A DNA stretch of 64,000 nt from Nocardia veterana NBRC 100344 (GTDB lineage: Bacteria; Actinomycetota; Actinomycetes; Mycobacteriales; Mycobacteriaceae): positions 1 through 64,000 of the forward strand of contig NZ_BAGM01000123.1 in NCBI RefSeq assembly GCF_000308855.1, given 5' to 3'. Made by a program: the position numbers and the translations under genes. The notes under the pieces were generated by a model. That model had not been told where the DNA came from, ran no database searches, and saw only the letters and a list, made by a program, of their open reading frames with translations. Below are positions 1 through 9,138 of this stretch, piece by piece. The first letter of the stretch is position 1. Every line of letters starts with the position of its first letter.

Positions 1-99
1 GGGGCTGCGGCGCCGGATCGTGCGCTCGGCCGCGTCGGATGTGCGCTCGCCGGGCTTCAGCCGGGGCGAGACCTTGTTGATCGGCGGACGGGATGCCAT
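1..99 (-). CDS. Probable Mce-associated protein, N-terminal part only
   Basis: The first 33 codons of a gene run off the left edge of the window. It starts at an ATG ending at 99, with a perfect AGGAGG (106-111) that overlaps the stop codon of the preceding gene, so the two are translationally coupled. The visible residues are polar and basic (MASRPPINKVSPRLKPGERT...). That fits the cytoplasmic head of a second Mce-associated membrane protein, of which mce operons usually carry two or more after mceF. The identity is inferred from position; the reading frame and start are seen directly. Confidence 0.6.
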   Translation of the reverse strand, partial: MASRPPINKVSPRLKPGERTSDAAERTIRRRSP

Positions 100-109
100 C
101 GATTACCTC

Positions 110-976
110 CTACGATCCCGGCTGGGGGGCGGGCGCCTCGGACGGATTCGCGGGCGCGCTCGGCGGCGGCGCGGCGTTTCCGTTCGGCTGGGGTGCCGCC
201 CCGGCGGGACCGGGGGTATCCAGCGACACCAGCTGACCGAGCGAATTGGCCTGCTCGGCCTTCCAGGTATCGCCGTCCTTCTTCATGTCCAGAGTCCAGG
301 TGGCCCGGAAGGACTGCACCGGAACATTGGGCGCGGTCTGGGTCAGCTTCAGCACCACGATCGCCGACGCCTTGTCGCGCTCGCTGTCCAGCGAGCTCAG
401 CGCGGCGCCCAGCACCTTGCTGTCGATCTTGGTCTTCGACTTCTCGGCGGCGTCCTTGATGCGGTCGTGGTTCTCGTTCAGCTGGGTCAGCATGTCGCCC
501 GTCATCGAGGACCGCATGGTGGCGATCGAACCCTCGACGTCGCCGGGATTCATCGAGGTGAGGTTGATCGCCGCCTGCCGAGCCGCATCCAGCGCGGTAT
601 CGCGCGCATCGGCGCGCGGACCGTCGGTGAACCACATCGCCCGCACCCAGCCGGTGCCGAACCAGGCCGCCAGCACCAGGGCCGCCACCAGCCACACCGC
701 CGCGACCGAGGTCACGACCGTGCGCAGCGTGGCAGAGCCGGATCGCTCCCGCTCCGCGGCGGCGGGCTGCGGAAGTTTCACCGTCTGCTCGGAGTCGGTG
801 TCGCGGCCCGCATCCGCCGCCGGCGCGGCGGTGGTCGCGCGCACCGTCTCGGTCGCGTCGCCGTCCATGCGCACGGTCTCGGCGGCGGTGTCCCCCGCCG
901 GCGACGGATCGGCTACCGGCTTTTCGGCATGGTCCGGCGCAGGTTGCGAGGAGGATTCGGGCAGATCAGAACTCAC
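110..976 (-). CDS. Mce-associated membrane protein (Mas/VirB8-like fold)
   Basis: A 288-residue protein with a long acidic, Thr/Ala-rich cytoplasmic head (about residues 1-80), one transmembrane segment near residues 88-108 (VAAVWLVAALVLAAWFG), then a periplasmic domain and a Pro/Ala-rich tail. Proteins of this layout follow mceF in mce operons and are thought to stabilise the Mce transporter in the envelope. The start is the GTG at 976, 51 bases after the mceF stop. The next gene's ribosome binding site overlaps its stop codon, so it belongs to the mce operon. The substrate of the complex cannot be read from this protein. Confidence 0.8.
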   Translation of the reverse strand: MSSDLPESSSQPAPDHAEKPVADPSPAGDTAAETVRMDGDATETVRATTAAPAADAGRDTDSEQTVKLPQPAAAERERSGSATLRTVVTSVAAVWLVAALVLAAWFGTGWVRAMWFTDGPRADARDTALDAARQAAINLTSMNPGDVEGSIATMRSSMTGDMLTQLNENHDRIKDAAEKSKTKIDSKVLGAALSSLDSERDKASAIVVLKLTQTAPNVPVQSFRATWTLDMKKDGDTWKAEQANSLGQLVSLDTPGPAGAAPQPNGNAAPPPSAPANPSEAPAPQPGS

Positions 977-1027
977 AGCGACACCCTAGCGTCGTCGGTT
1001 TTCCGGATTCGGCCGCCCTCGCCCGCC

Positions 1028-2269
1028 TCACCGCTTGGGGGTCACTCCGATGAGGGTGGCCAACTGGATGGCGACGGGGCTCAGGTTCAGCTTGTCCGGA
1101 TCGGTCTTGGGCTTGGAATCCCACGGCTGCGGGACATTCGGATCGGCGTACTGCGCGCGCGCACCGCCGCGGACGTCGGTCGGACTTCCGAACGGCACCG
1201 TGCATTTCGCGTCCGTGTTGAACGGGAAATCGTCACGGGTGTCGTCGAAGTTGGGGTTCTGCGCCTTCATCTGGTCGAGAATGCGCTGAGTTCCCTCGTA
1301 CCCGACGGTACAGGCCGGCGGATTGTTGGTTTCCAGCACCAGGCCGAAGTGGGTCGTCCCGTCGCCCGGCGCGGTCGCCGAACCACCGACCGACAGCAGC
1401 GGCAGCATCTGCAGCAGCGGCTTGAGCGTGTAGGTCTGCGGCGACACCGCCTGCAGCAGCAGGCGCAGATTCGCCAGATCCGTGGTCAGCGGCTGCGCGC
1501 TACGGTCGAGCAGCTTCCCGATCGACGTACCGGCGTCGGCGCCGGTGCCGATCAGGCGCCGGATATCGGGATCGTTGGCCTTCAACTGCACCGCGAGCCG
1601 ATCCAGGCCCTCGCTGAAGGTCCGGATCGCGGGCGATTGATCGGCCTGGGTGCCCAGCACGGTCTGAGCATCCCGGATCAGCTGCACGGTCTGCGGCAGC
1701 GCCTCCACGCCGGTCTGGGAGAACTTGTTCAGCGAATCGACGAGGATGCGCAGGTTGTCGCCCTGCCCGTCGAAGGCCTTACCGAGTTCGGTCACCGTGG
1801 TGCTCAGCGCCTGCAGATCGGTGGTGCTCGCGAAATGGTTGACGCTCGCGAGCAGATCCTCGACCCGGATCGGGGTTTCGGCGCTGTCGATCACCGAGCC
1901 GTCGCGCAGGTAGGGACCCTTCGACGTCTCGGGGACGAGGTCCAGATACTGCTCACCGATGGCCGAGCGGTTGGCGATGATCGCCTTCGCGCTGGCCGGC
2001 ACCTTCGGCTTTCCGGAGTCCAGCTGCAACGAGATCAGCACGCCGTCGGGGGTGATGTCCAGCGAATCCACCCGGCCGACCGGCACACCGCGATAGGTGA
2101 CCTCGGCTCCCTTCGACAGGTTGGCGGTCTCCTTGGCCTTCACCTTCACCTGGTACTGGCCGAACCCGAGCATATGGTCGAGGTGGATGTACCTGGCGCC
2201 GACGTAGACCACACCGAGCACGGCGATCACCGCGAAGGCGACGAGCTGATAGCGGACCAATCTACTCAT
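1028..2269 (-). CDS. mceF: MceF, MlaD-domain subunit of Mce lipid transporter
   Basis: A 413-residue Mce-family protein. It has an N-terminal membrane anchor (about residues 7-27), an MlaD domain with the family signature (LSKGAEVTYRGVPVGRV, about residues 51-67) and a long helical region that builds the periplasmic shaft. Mce proteins form a hexameric tube carrying lipids from the outer envelope to the YrbE permease. The start overlaps the mceE stop as ATGA. It is last of the six mce genes, as usual for mceF. The C-terminal end (about 340-413) is low-complexity and polar, which is common in MceF. Confidence 0.9.
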   Translation of the reverse strand: MSRLVRYQLVAFAVIAVLGVVYVGARYIHLDHMLGFGQYQVKVKAKETANLSKGAEVTYRGVPVGRVDSLDITPDGVLISLQLDSGKPKVPASAKAIIANRSAIGEQYLDLVPETSKGPYLRDGSVIDSAETPIRVEDLLASVNHFASTTDLQALSTTVTELGKAFDGQGDNLRILVDSLNKFSQTGVEALPQTVQLIRDAQTVLGTQADQSPAIRTFSEGLDRLAVQLKANDPDIRRLIGTGADAGTSIGKLLDRSAQPLTTDLANLRLLLQAVSPQTYTLKPLLQMLPLLSVGGSATAPGDGTTHFGLVLETNNPPACTVGYEGTQRILDQMKAQNPNFDDTRDDFPFNTDAKCTVPFGSPTDVRGGARAQYADPNVPQPWDSKPKTDPDKLNLSPVAIQLATLIGVTPKR

Positions 2270-3504
2270 CGCGGCTTCACTCCCAACTGATCGAGAATCG
2301 ACCCGATCGGATCACCCGGCTTGGCGGGCGCGGGAGCCACCACGGTCGGCGGCAGCGGCACCAGCGAGACCGTCGGCCATCCCGGCCGCGGACCGTTGCC
2401 GTTGTAGTACGGGTTGGTCGGATCCACCGGCACCGGCGGTCCGTATTTCGGCGGGATGTACACCGGATCCGGTTTGCCCACACCGAGATTCGACAGCGTC
2501 GTGCCGATCTGCGTATCCACCGACAGCCAGGTGTTGACCGAACCGCCGAAGGTCGACTTGATCGCCTCGTCGGGGAACGGATACGTCGGGACCAACGGGA
2601 AGGCGGTCACCAGGTCCGGCGCCGCACGGCCCAGCTCCTGCAGCGTCGGCCGCAGCGCCTGCAGATCCCGGATCAGATTGTCCTTGGACTTGTCGAGCAC
2701 GTCGAAGCCCGCCTGGCCGACGCGGTCGAGCTGCTGCAGCAGACCGATCAGCTGCGGTCGCTGCTCGTCGAGGATCTTGATACCGGCGGGCAGTTCGTCG
2801 AGGATCTTGCCGATCTGCTCGGTCTGCTGCCCCACCCGGGTGGACAGGGTGCCCAGACTGTCGAGCGCGCGCTGGATATCGGAGACCTGCTGGTTGAGTC
2901 CGTCGATCAGGGTGTCGGCCTGATCCAGCAGCGACCGCACCCGGTTCTCCCGGCCGGCCAGCGCCTTGTTCAGTTCCACCACGATCGGTTGCAGCTGCGC
3001 CACCCCACCGCCGTTGAGCAGCAGCGACAGCGCGCCGAGCACCTGCTCGATCTCGACCGCGTGCCGGGTCCGATCGACCGTGATGACGGCCCCGTCCTGC
3101 AACGGTTCCGCCGACGGGTCCTGTTTCGGCGCCGACAGCTCGACGAATTTCTCCCCGAGCAGATTCGATTGACGCACTTCGGCATGGGCGTTGGCCGGCA
3201 GTTTCACCGACGAGTTCACCACGGTGTGCACGCTGGCGGTCCAGCCGTCGGGGGCGACGTCGATGGATTCGACGCGCCCCACCGGCACGCCTTCCACCTT
3301 CACGGCGGACTGCGGAACCAGGTCGAGGACGTCGTCGAACCGCACATCGATATGCATCGGGTGGTCCCCGACATCGGCGCCGCCGGGCAGCGGCACGCTG
3401 TAGATCCCGTCCGACGAACACGACCCCACCAGCAACGCGGTCACGCCGACCACCGCGACGGCGCCCAGCCCGCGCGCCGTCCTGCGGAATGCGAACGCTG
3501 TCAT
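2266..3504 (-). CDS. mceE: MceE, lipoprotein subunit of Mce lipid transporter
   Basis: A 412-residue Mce protein and the only one of the six here with a lipobox. A basic, hydrophobic signal peptide ends in LVGSC, with Cys29 as the lipid anchor. This is the hallmark of MceE (LprK-type). The MlaD domain follows (about residues 45-125, including AVKVEGVPVGRVESIDV), then helical heptad-like segments and a Pro-rich tail. The start overlaps the mceD stop (ATGA), and the stop overlaps mceF. The membrane-tethered product is expected to join the other Mce chains in a transport tube. Confidence 0.92.
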   Translation of the reverse strand: MTAFAFRRTARGLGAVAVVGVTALLVGSCSSDGIYSVPLPGGADVGDHPMHIDVRFDDVLDLVPQSAVKVEGVPVGRVESIDVAPDGWTASVHTVVNSSVKLPANAHAEVRQSNLLGEKFVELSAPKQDPSAEPLQDGAVITVDRTRHAVEIEQVLGALSLLLNGGGVAQLQPIVVELNKALAGRENRVRSLLDQADTLIDGLNQQVSDIQRALDSLGTLSTRVGQQTEQIGKILDELPAGIKILDEQRPQLIGLLQQLDRVGQAGFDVLDKSKDNLIRDLQALRPTLQELGRAAPDLVTAFPLVPTYPFPDEAIKSTFGGSVNTWLSVDTQIGTTLSNLGVGKPDPVYIPPKYGPPVPVDPTNPYYNGNGPRPGWPTVSLVPLPPTVVAPAPAKPGDPIGSILDQLGVKPR

Positions 3505-4787
3505 CGCTGGCCACCTTCCTGCTGCGACGGCGGCTGCCGGTCCGACGGCGTACCCGGAACACTGCCGGGGGCCGGGGTCTTCTGGATGTTCTCACCGCTG
3601 AGGATGCCGAACGGCAGCACCAGCGTCGGTGTCTGCACGCCGTCCTTGATCTGGTCGGTGATCACCTTGCACTGATCCAGGATCGGGCGCATCTGCCGGC
3701 TGATCGCCTCGAATTTCGGGTCACCGGGCCGCAATTGGCCGAGATCGAGCATCTTGCAGACCGCGCCGAAGGGGTTCTGCAGATCGGTGAAGTTGGCGCG
3801 CATGTCGAGCGTGCCGGATTCACCGTTGTGGATGTTGATCAGATTGCTCAGCGCCAACGGCAGCACCGGCAGCGCGTTGGCCAGGTTCTGACGCTGATCG
3901 GCCAGCGTCTGGGTGAGCTTGGTCAACGCATCGGCGTTCTCCGCGACCAGATCCCGGTTGTCGTCGATGAACCGGGCGACGTCGCCGAGCGCGATCGACA
4001 GCAGGTTCAACGCCTGCCCGAGGTTCTCCCGCTCCCCGGACAGGAAGCCGGCCAGGTCGGCCAGCTGCGTGTTGAATTCGCGCACCTGCTGGTCGTTGAC
4101 CGCCAGGGTGTGCACGAAGATCTGCAGGTTCTTGATCGTGTCGAAGATGTCGCCGCGCGCATCGGACAGGTACCGGGCCGCATGCGAGAGCTGCGTCAGG
4201 CTGTTGGCCAGCGCGTCTCCGTTGCCGGACAGATTCGCCGCGCCGGTGCGCACCAGTTCGTTGACCGCACCGTCCTTGTTGGCGCCGTTGGGCCCCAAGG
4301 CGTCCGACAGTTCCTGGATGCTCTTGTAGAGCCGGTCGACCTCCACCGGGGTGGCCGTGCGGTCCCGCGGAATGGTGGCGTTGCGCGGCATCTTCGGCCC
4401 GCCCTTGTAGACGGGCGTGAGCTGGATGTAGCGATCCGACACGACCGAGGGTGTGATCTGGGCGGCCTTGGCATCGGCCGGGATGTCGTATTTCCGGTCG
4501 ACGTGCATGGTGACCTTCACCTGGTCACCCTGCGGCGTCACCGAATCGACCTTGCCCACCGGGACACCGAGGATGCGTACCTCGGAACCCTCGTAGATGC
4601 CGATCGACTTGTCGAAGTACGCGGTGATCTTGGTTGTGTTGTAGCCGGAGAACAACCACCACAGCACACCCGCGACGACCACCACCGCGACCGTGCCCAG
4701 CGCCAGGAAGATCTTCGTCCCGCGCCCGGATTCCCGGATCGCGGTCAGCGGGTCCCGGCGCGATCCCTTACCGAGAGCAGCCTGCAT
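3501..4787 (-). CDS. mceD: MceD, MlaD-domain subunit of Mce lipid transporter
   Basis: A 428-residue Mce protein. A cytoplasmic basic stretch is followed by a transmembrane helix (about residues 28-46, LALGTVAVVVVAGVLWWLF) and an MlaD domain carrying IYEGSEVRILGVPVGKVDSV. The remainder is long helices with many Asn/Gln/Leu repeats and a Pro/Gln-rich tail. The start codon shares one base with the mceC stop (TGATG), so translation is probably coupled. Order and sequence both place it fourth in the mce set. Confidence 0.9.
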   Translation of the reverse strand: MQAALGKGSRRDPLTAIRESGRGTKIFLALGTVAVVVVAGVLWWLFSGYNTTKITAYFDKSIGIYEGSEVRILGVPVGKVDSVTPQGDQVKVTMHVDRKYDIPADAKAAQITPSVVSDRYIQLTPVYKGGPKMPRNATIPRDRTATPVEVDRLYKSIQELSDALGPNGANKDGAVNELVRTGAANLSGNGDALANSLTQLSHAARYLSDARGDIFDTIKNLQIFVHTLAVNDQQVREFNTQLADLAGFLSGERENLGQALNLLSIALGDVARFIDDNRDLVAENADALTKLTQTLADQRQNLANALPVLPLALSNLINIHNGESGTLDMRANFTDLQNPFGAVCKMLDLGQLRPGDPKFEAISRQMRPILDQCKVITDQIKDGVQTPTLVLPFGILSGENIQKTPAPGSVPGTPSDRQPPSQQEGGQR

Positions 4788-5797
4788 CAGTTGCCTCCCA
4801 GGGTGCGGATCGGCTGGCGGTCACCCGGGATCTCCGGCAGCGCCGGCGGGATCAGGTTGACGATCACCGCGTCGAACCAGCGACCGTTACCGAGCACGTT
4901 GGCGTAGAGGCCGTAGAACGGGGCGGCCAGCTGCAACGTCTTGGCGATGTTCTGCTGGTTGTCGTTGAGCATGTCGATGGACTTCTTCAGATTGGTCAGC
5001 GCCGGACCGATCTGTTCCTCGTTGTCGTGCACCAGCGCACTCAATTCGGCGGCAACGGTTTTCGCGCCGGTGAGCAGCTGCGAGATGGCCTGCTGCCGAA
5101 CGTTCAGCTCGGCCAGCAGCTGGCCGCCGTTGGCCAGCAACCGCTCGAACTGCTCGTTGCGGTCGGCCAGCACCTTGGTGGTCTTGTTGGTCGCGTTGAA
5201 CAGATGCTTGAGCTCCTCGTCGCGCTTGGCGAGCGTTTCCGAGAGCCGAGCCACCCCGTCGATCGAACCGCGGATCTCCGGCGGAGTGCCGGAGAACGCG
5301 TCCGACAGCACCCGGAAGCTGGTGGCCAGCTGCGCGGTGTCGGTCTGCTCGACCTGTTTCGCCGCATCGCTGAAGGCATCCACCACGTCGTACGGAGATA
5401 CCGTGCGCGACAACGGAATTCGCTTGTCCGGATCGGCCGGATGCGAACCTTTGGGGTTCAGCGCCAGATACTTCTGCCCGAGCAGGGTCTTGATCTGGAT
5501 GGATGCCGTGGTGGCATCGCCGATCCAGGCGTCCTTGGTCCGGAAATCGACCAGCACCCGATCGCCGTCGAGACGCACGTCGGAGACATCGCCGACCTTC
5601 ACGCCGGCGATCCGTACCTCGTTACCCTTCTTCAGGCCCGCCGCCTCGGAGAACTCCGCGGTGTACTTGGTACCCGCGCCGATGATCGGCAGCTTGTTCA
5701 GAAAGAACGCCGACAGCGCGATCAGCAACACCATGAACAGGCCCAGCCCGCCCATGAACGCGGGGCTGCGCTTGCCGAGAAGAACCCGGTCTTCCAT
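4787..5797 (-). CDS. mceC: MceC, MlaD-domain subunit of Mce lipid transporter
   Basis: A 336-residue Mce protein. The frame is open further upstream, but the ATG at 5797 is chosen because it shares a base with the mceB stop (TGATG) and gives the normal short basic head MEDRVLLGKRSP before the membrane anchor (GGLGLFMVLLIALSAFFL). The MlaD signature is GLKKGNEVRIAGVKVGDV. The helical C-terminal region lacks the long polar tail seen in MceD and MceF. It is third in the six-gene mce set. Confidence 0.9.
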   Translation of the reverse strand: MEDRVLLGKRSPAFMGGLGLFMVLLIALSAFFLNKLPIIGAGTKYTAEFSEAAGLKKGNEVRIAGVKVGDVSDVRLDGDRVLVDFRTKDAWIGDATTASIQIKTLLGQKYLALNPKGSHPADPDKRIPLSRTVSPYDVVDAFSDAAKQVEQTDTAQLATSFRVLSDAFSGTPPEIRGSIDGVARLSETLAKRDEELKHLFNATNKTTKVLADRNEQFERLLANGGQLLAELNVRQQAISQLLTGAKTVAAELSALVHDNEEQIGPALTNLKKSIDMLNDNQQNIAKTLQLAAPFYGLYANVLGNGRWFDAVIVNLIPPALPEIPGDRQPIRTLGGN

Positions 5798-6876
5798 CAG
5801 CGGCCACCCTTCCCATGACACCGTGGCGCCGGATTCGTGTACAGCGGCTGATTCACCGTCGGCATATCGGCCGGCAGATTCAGCTGCGGTGCGTCCTTGA
5901 CGCCGGGACCGGCGACGATATCGATTCCGCAGAGATAGAACTGGAACCACGAGCCGTAACTGGCCGCGCGCCCGAGCTTCTCCATCTTGATCGGCAGGTT
6001 CGTCAGGGCCTCGTTCACCTCGTCCGAACGATCGTTCAGGGTGCCGGTCAGCTGGTTGAGACCGGCGATCGAACCCTGCAGGGTCGGCCGGGTCGGAACC
6101 AGCAGATCCGCGGTGGCCGAGGCCAGATTGCCGAGCGACTGCACGGCCGAACCGATGGTGCCGCGCTCGGCGTTCAGACCGCTCACCAACGCCTCGGTGT
6201 TGACGATCAGATCGTTGAGCTGGCCGTCGCGAGCGTTCACCTCGTCCAGCACCTGGTTGAGGTTCTTGACGATCTCACCGATCACCGCGTCCTTGTCGGC
6301 GATCTTGTTGGTCAGGCTCGCGGTATTGCGCACCAGCTCCGTGATCGTGCCCGATTCGCCCTGGAAGACCTGGATGATCTCGTAGGACAGCTTGTTCACG
6401 TCCTCCGCCGACAGCGTCTGGAACAGCGGCCGGAAGCCGTTGAACAGCGTGGTCAGATTCAACGCGGGCTTGGTCCGCTCCAGCGGAATCGTGGCGCCCT
6501 TCGTGATCTTGCGACCCTGCTGCCCGGTGCCCTGCTCCAGGGCTATGTAGCGCTGGCCGACCAGATTGCGGTAGCGGATGGTGGCGGTGGTGGAGGCCGG
6601 CAGCCAATCGCGATCGGTGAGCTCGAACTTCACCTCGGCCAGGCTGCGGTCGACGATCGACACCTTGGTCACCTTGCCGACCCGCACACCCGCGATGCGA
6701 ACCTCGTCGCCCTTGTTCAGCGATGTCACATCGCTGAACCGCGCCTTGAACTCGGTGCCCCCACCGGAGTAGTTGGCGATGGTGAGCGCCAGGAACGCGG
6801 TCGCGAGCAATGTCACGACCACGAAGATGCCCAGTTTGGTCAGGGGCCCGCCCAGACCACGCAACTTGGCCTTCAT
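5797..6876 (-). CDS. mceB: MceB, MlaD-domain subunit of Mce lipid transporter
   Basis: A 359-residue Mce protein with an N-terminal anchor (about residues 13-33, LGIFVVVTLLATAFLALTIA) and an MlaD domain with LNKGDEVRIAGVRVGKV, followed by the helical needle region. The C-terminus has a conserved Cys-containing segment (YLCGIDI), common in MceB. The start overlaps the mceA stop by four bases (ATGA), and the stop is coupled to mceC. It is a structural subunit of the envelope-spanning lipid channel. Confidence 0.9.
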   Translation of the reverse strand: MKAKLRGLGGPLTKLGIFVVVTLLATAFLALTIANYSGGGTEFKARFSDVTSLNKGDEVRIAGVRVGKVTKVSIVDRSLAEVKFELTDRDWLPASTTATIRYRNLVGQRYIALEQGTGQQGRKITKGATIPLERTKPALNLTTLFNGFRPLFQTLSAEDVNKLSYEIIQVFQGESGTITELVRNTASLTNKIADKDAVIGEIVKNLNQVLDEVNARDGQLNDLIVNTEALVSGLNAERGTIGSAVQSLGNLASATADLLVPTRPTLQGSIAGLNQLTGTLNDRSDEVNEALTNLPIKMEKLGRAASYGSWFQFYLCGIDIVAGPGVKDAPQLNLPADMPTVNQPLYTNPAPRCHGKGGR

Positions 6877-8228
6877 CGCACACTCACCTCACTTCCACGC
6901 ATCGCGGGGGCGCCGATCCGGGTCACCCAGCTGGGCACCTGGTCGGGCGAAACCCCGTTCGCCGCACCGTAGATCGCACCCAGGGTGTGCTGTTCGGCGG
7001 GCGAACCCATGGTCGTGGCGCTCTGCGCGCCGTAGACGGAGAACTGCGCCGGCGGCAGCTGACCGATGTTCTGGTCGCCCGGATTCCGGGTCGGCGGCTG
7101 ATAGGAGCCGTCGTTGGCCGATCCGGTCGGGTATTGACCGGGGTCGACGCCCAGCGGGTACTCGGGGAAGCAGGCCGGCGGCCGGTTGGTGTCGAGCCAG
7201 CGCGGCTCGTCCTGGTTGGGCAGATAGCGGCCGCGGGTATTGGTGATCTCGATCGTCACCCGCGAGCCCGGCAGATCGGTGCCCTTACCGAAGAGGGTGT
7301 CGATGCGCGGTTTCAGCTGCGCGAAATTCTTCATCGTGCAGGCGTATTCGGGCGAGTAGGTGGCCAGCAGTTCCAGCGCATCCCGCGAATCGGCCGCGAT
7401 GTCGATGATGTTGTCGTGGTTGGCGGCCAGGAAGTCGGCCGTCTTCGACGACGTCGGGGTCAGCACCGCGTACAGCGTGTCCAGCTGCGACCGCTTCTGC
7501 ACGATGGTGGCGTTGAGCGCGCGCAGGTTGTCGAAGGTGTCCACCAGCTGCGGCAACGCGTCGGAATAGGTGTCGGCCACCGTGGCGAAGGTGCGGATAT
7601 CCTCCTGCAGCTGCGGCATCACGCCGTTGATGTCGCGGAAGATGTCGTCCAGACGATCGATGGTGTGCCCCAGTTCCTCACCCTGTCCGCCCAGCGCCTG
7701 CGACAGCGCGCCCAGCGTCGACGCCAGATACTGCGGCGGAATCGCCTGCAGCAGCGGCATGATCGAGTCCAGCAGCTGGCTGACCTCGACCGCGTTGCCG
7801 CTGGCGTCCTGGTACAGCGTCATTCCCGCCTTCAGATGCTGCGGGCTGGGCTGCTCCGGCCACACCAGATCGACATAGCGCTCGCCGAACAGCGTCTTCG
7901 GCAGCAGCCGCGCGGTGACGTTGGACGGGATCTCGGCGGCCTTGGCCGGGTCCAGCGCCAGATGCAGGGTCACCTTGCCGTTGGCGGATTCGCTGGAGCG
8001 GACCTCGCCCACGTTGACGCCACGGACCTTCACATCCGCGTTGCGGGTCAACGCGTTTCCGACCGTGTCGGTGATCAGATCGACCTTGACCACCTTGACC
8101 CACACCTTGTTGTAGGCCGCGATCGTGGTGCCGAGGAACAGCGCCATCACCACGAAGAACACGATGCCCAATGTGCGCACCCGCAGTTTCTCGGTCGAGC
8201 GCCAGAACTGCACACCGCGCGCGCTCAT
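6873..8228 (-). CDS. mceA: MceA, MlaD-domain subunit of Mce lipid transporter
   Basis: A 451-residue Mce protein, first of the six. It has a membrane anchor at about residues 17-37 (TLGIVFFVVMALFLGTTIA), an MlaD domain (NADVKVRGVNVGEVRS) and a long coiled-coil-like domain with an MceA-type segment about residues 120-270. The tail is Pro/Gln/Tyr-rich. It starts 37 bases after the yrbEB stop and overlaps mceB by ATGA. MceA chains are the usual founders of the Mce hexamer. Which mce family (Mce1-4) it belongs to needs a tree. Confidence 0.9.
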   Translation of the reverse strand: MSARGVQFWRSTEKLRVRTLGIVFFVVMALFLGTTIAAYNKVWVKVVKVDLITDTVGNALTRNADVKVRGVNVGEVRSSESANGKVTLHLALDPAKAAEIPSNVTARLLPKTLFGERYVDLVWPEQPSPQHLKAGMTLYQDASGNAVEVSQLLDSIMPLLQAIPPQYLASTLGALSQALGGQGEELGHTIDRLDDIFRDINGVMPQLQEDIRTFATVADTYSDALPQLVDTFDNLRALNATIVQKRSQLDTLYAVLTPTSSKTADFLAANHDNIIDIAADSRDALELLATYSPEYACTMKNFAQLKPRIDTLFGKGTDLPGSRVTIEITNTRGRYLPNQDEPRWLDTNRPPACFPEYPLGVDPGQYPTGSANDGSYQPPTRNPGDQNIGQLPPAQFSVYGAQSATTMGSPAEQHTLGAIYGAANGVSPDQVPSWVTRIGAPAMRGSEVSVR

Positions 8229-8265
8229 GCTGCCACCTTCCGGGACGCCGCCGCGTCGGGTCCGC

Positions 8266-9138
8266 TCATCCCGCGACCCGCACTGTCGTCGTAGTTCCCC
8301 AGATCGCCAGGCTGAGGAAGAAATCGAGGATGTTCACCAGCACGATCGACGCGCGCACCGCGCGGCCCACGGCCACGCCCACACCCGCCGGACCGCCGGT
8401 GGCGTTGAAGCCGTAGTAGCAGTGGATCAGGATGATCACGAACGCGAAGACCAGCACCTTGAGGAACGAATACAACACGTCCTCGGGTGGTAGGAACAGG
8501 CCGAAGTAATGGTCGTAGGACCCGGTGGATTGCCCGTTGAACCACACACTGATCTGCCTGGACGCCACGAACGTGCCGAGCAGACCGACGATGTAGAGCG
8601 GAATCACCGCCACGAAACCCGCGATCACGCGGGTGGTCACCAGGAACGGCACGCCGGGGACCGCCATCACCTCGAGCGCGTCGATTTCCTCGGAAATGCG
8701 CATCGCACCCAATTGCGCGGTGAAACCACAGCCGACCGTCGCCGACAGGGCCAGCGCCGCGACCAGGGGAGCCAGCTCACGGGTGTTGATGTAGCCGGTC
8801 AGGAAGCCGGTCAGTACCGAACTGCCCAGGGCGTCCAGGGCTTTGAAACCCTGCAGGCCGACGACCACACCGACCGAGGCCGACATCATCACCACCACGC
8901 CGATGGTGCCGCCGATGACCGCGAGGGCGCCGGAGCCGAAGGTCACCTCGGCCAGCAGCCGCATGACCTCCTTGCGGTAGTGCACGACGGTGCGTGGAAT
9001 CCACGCGATGGCCTTGGAATAGAAGGACATCTGGTCGCCGGCGCGATCGATGACATTCACCGGCGACTTGAGGGCAGCGCCTACTCGGCGCATCCGCCTC
9101 GAAAAGATCGGAGAACGCTGTGCAACAACCATCGTCAC
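8266..9138 (-). CDS. yrbEB: YrbEB/MlaE-type ABC permease of the Mce system
   Basis: A 290-residue MlaE-family permease with about five hydrophobic segments. The MlaE hallmark is present: a loop with ISEEIDALEVMAVPG that contacts the ATPase. It is the inner-membrane half-channel that receives lipid from the Mce tube. The GTG at 9138 overlaps the yrbEA stop (GTGA); an ATG at 9132 two codons inside is also possible. Paired with yrbEA, it forms the YrbE heterodimer driven by the Mkl/MceG ATPase encoded just upstream. Confidence 0.92.
   Translation of the reverse strand: MTMVVAQRSPIFSRRMRRVGAALKSPVNVIDRAGDQMSFYSKAIAWIPRTVVHYRKEVMRLLAEVTFGSGALAVIGGTIGVVVMMSASVGVVVGLQGFKALDALGSSVLTGFLTGYINTRELAPLVAALALSATVGCGFTAQLGAMRISEEIDALEVMAVPGVPFLVTTRVIAGFVAVIPLYIVGLLGTFVASRQISVWFNGQSTGSYDHYFGLFLPPEDVLYSFLKVLVFAFVIILIHCYYGFNATGGPAGVGVAVGRAVRASIVLVNILDFFLSLAIWGTTTTVRVAG

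Noticed and set aside
20..2290. A 756-codon plus-strand open frame opposite mceF and the Mce-associated gene
   Set aside because: Arg/Gly-rich translation with no motif; the minus-strand genes are well supported.
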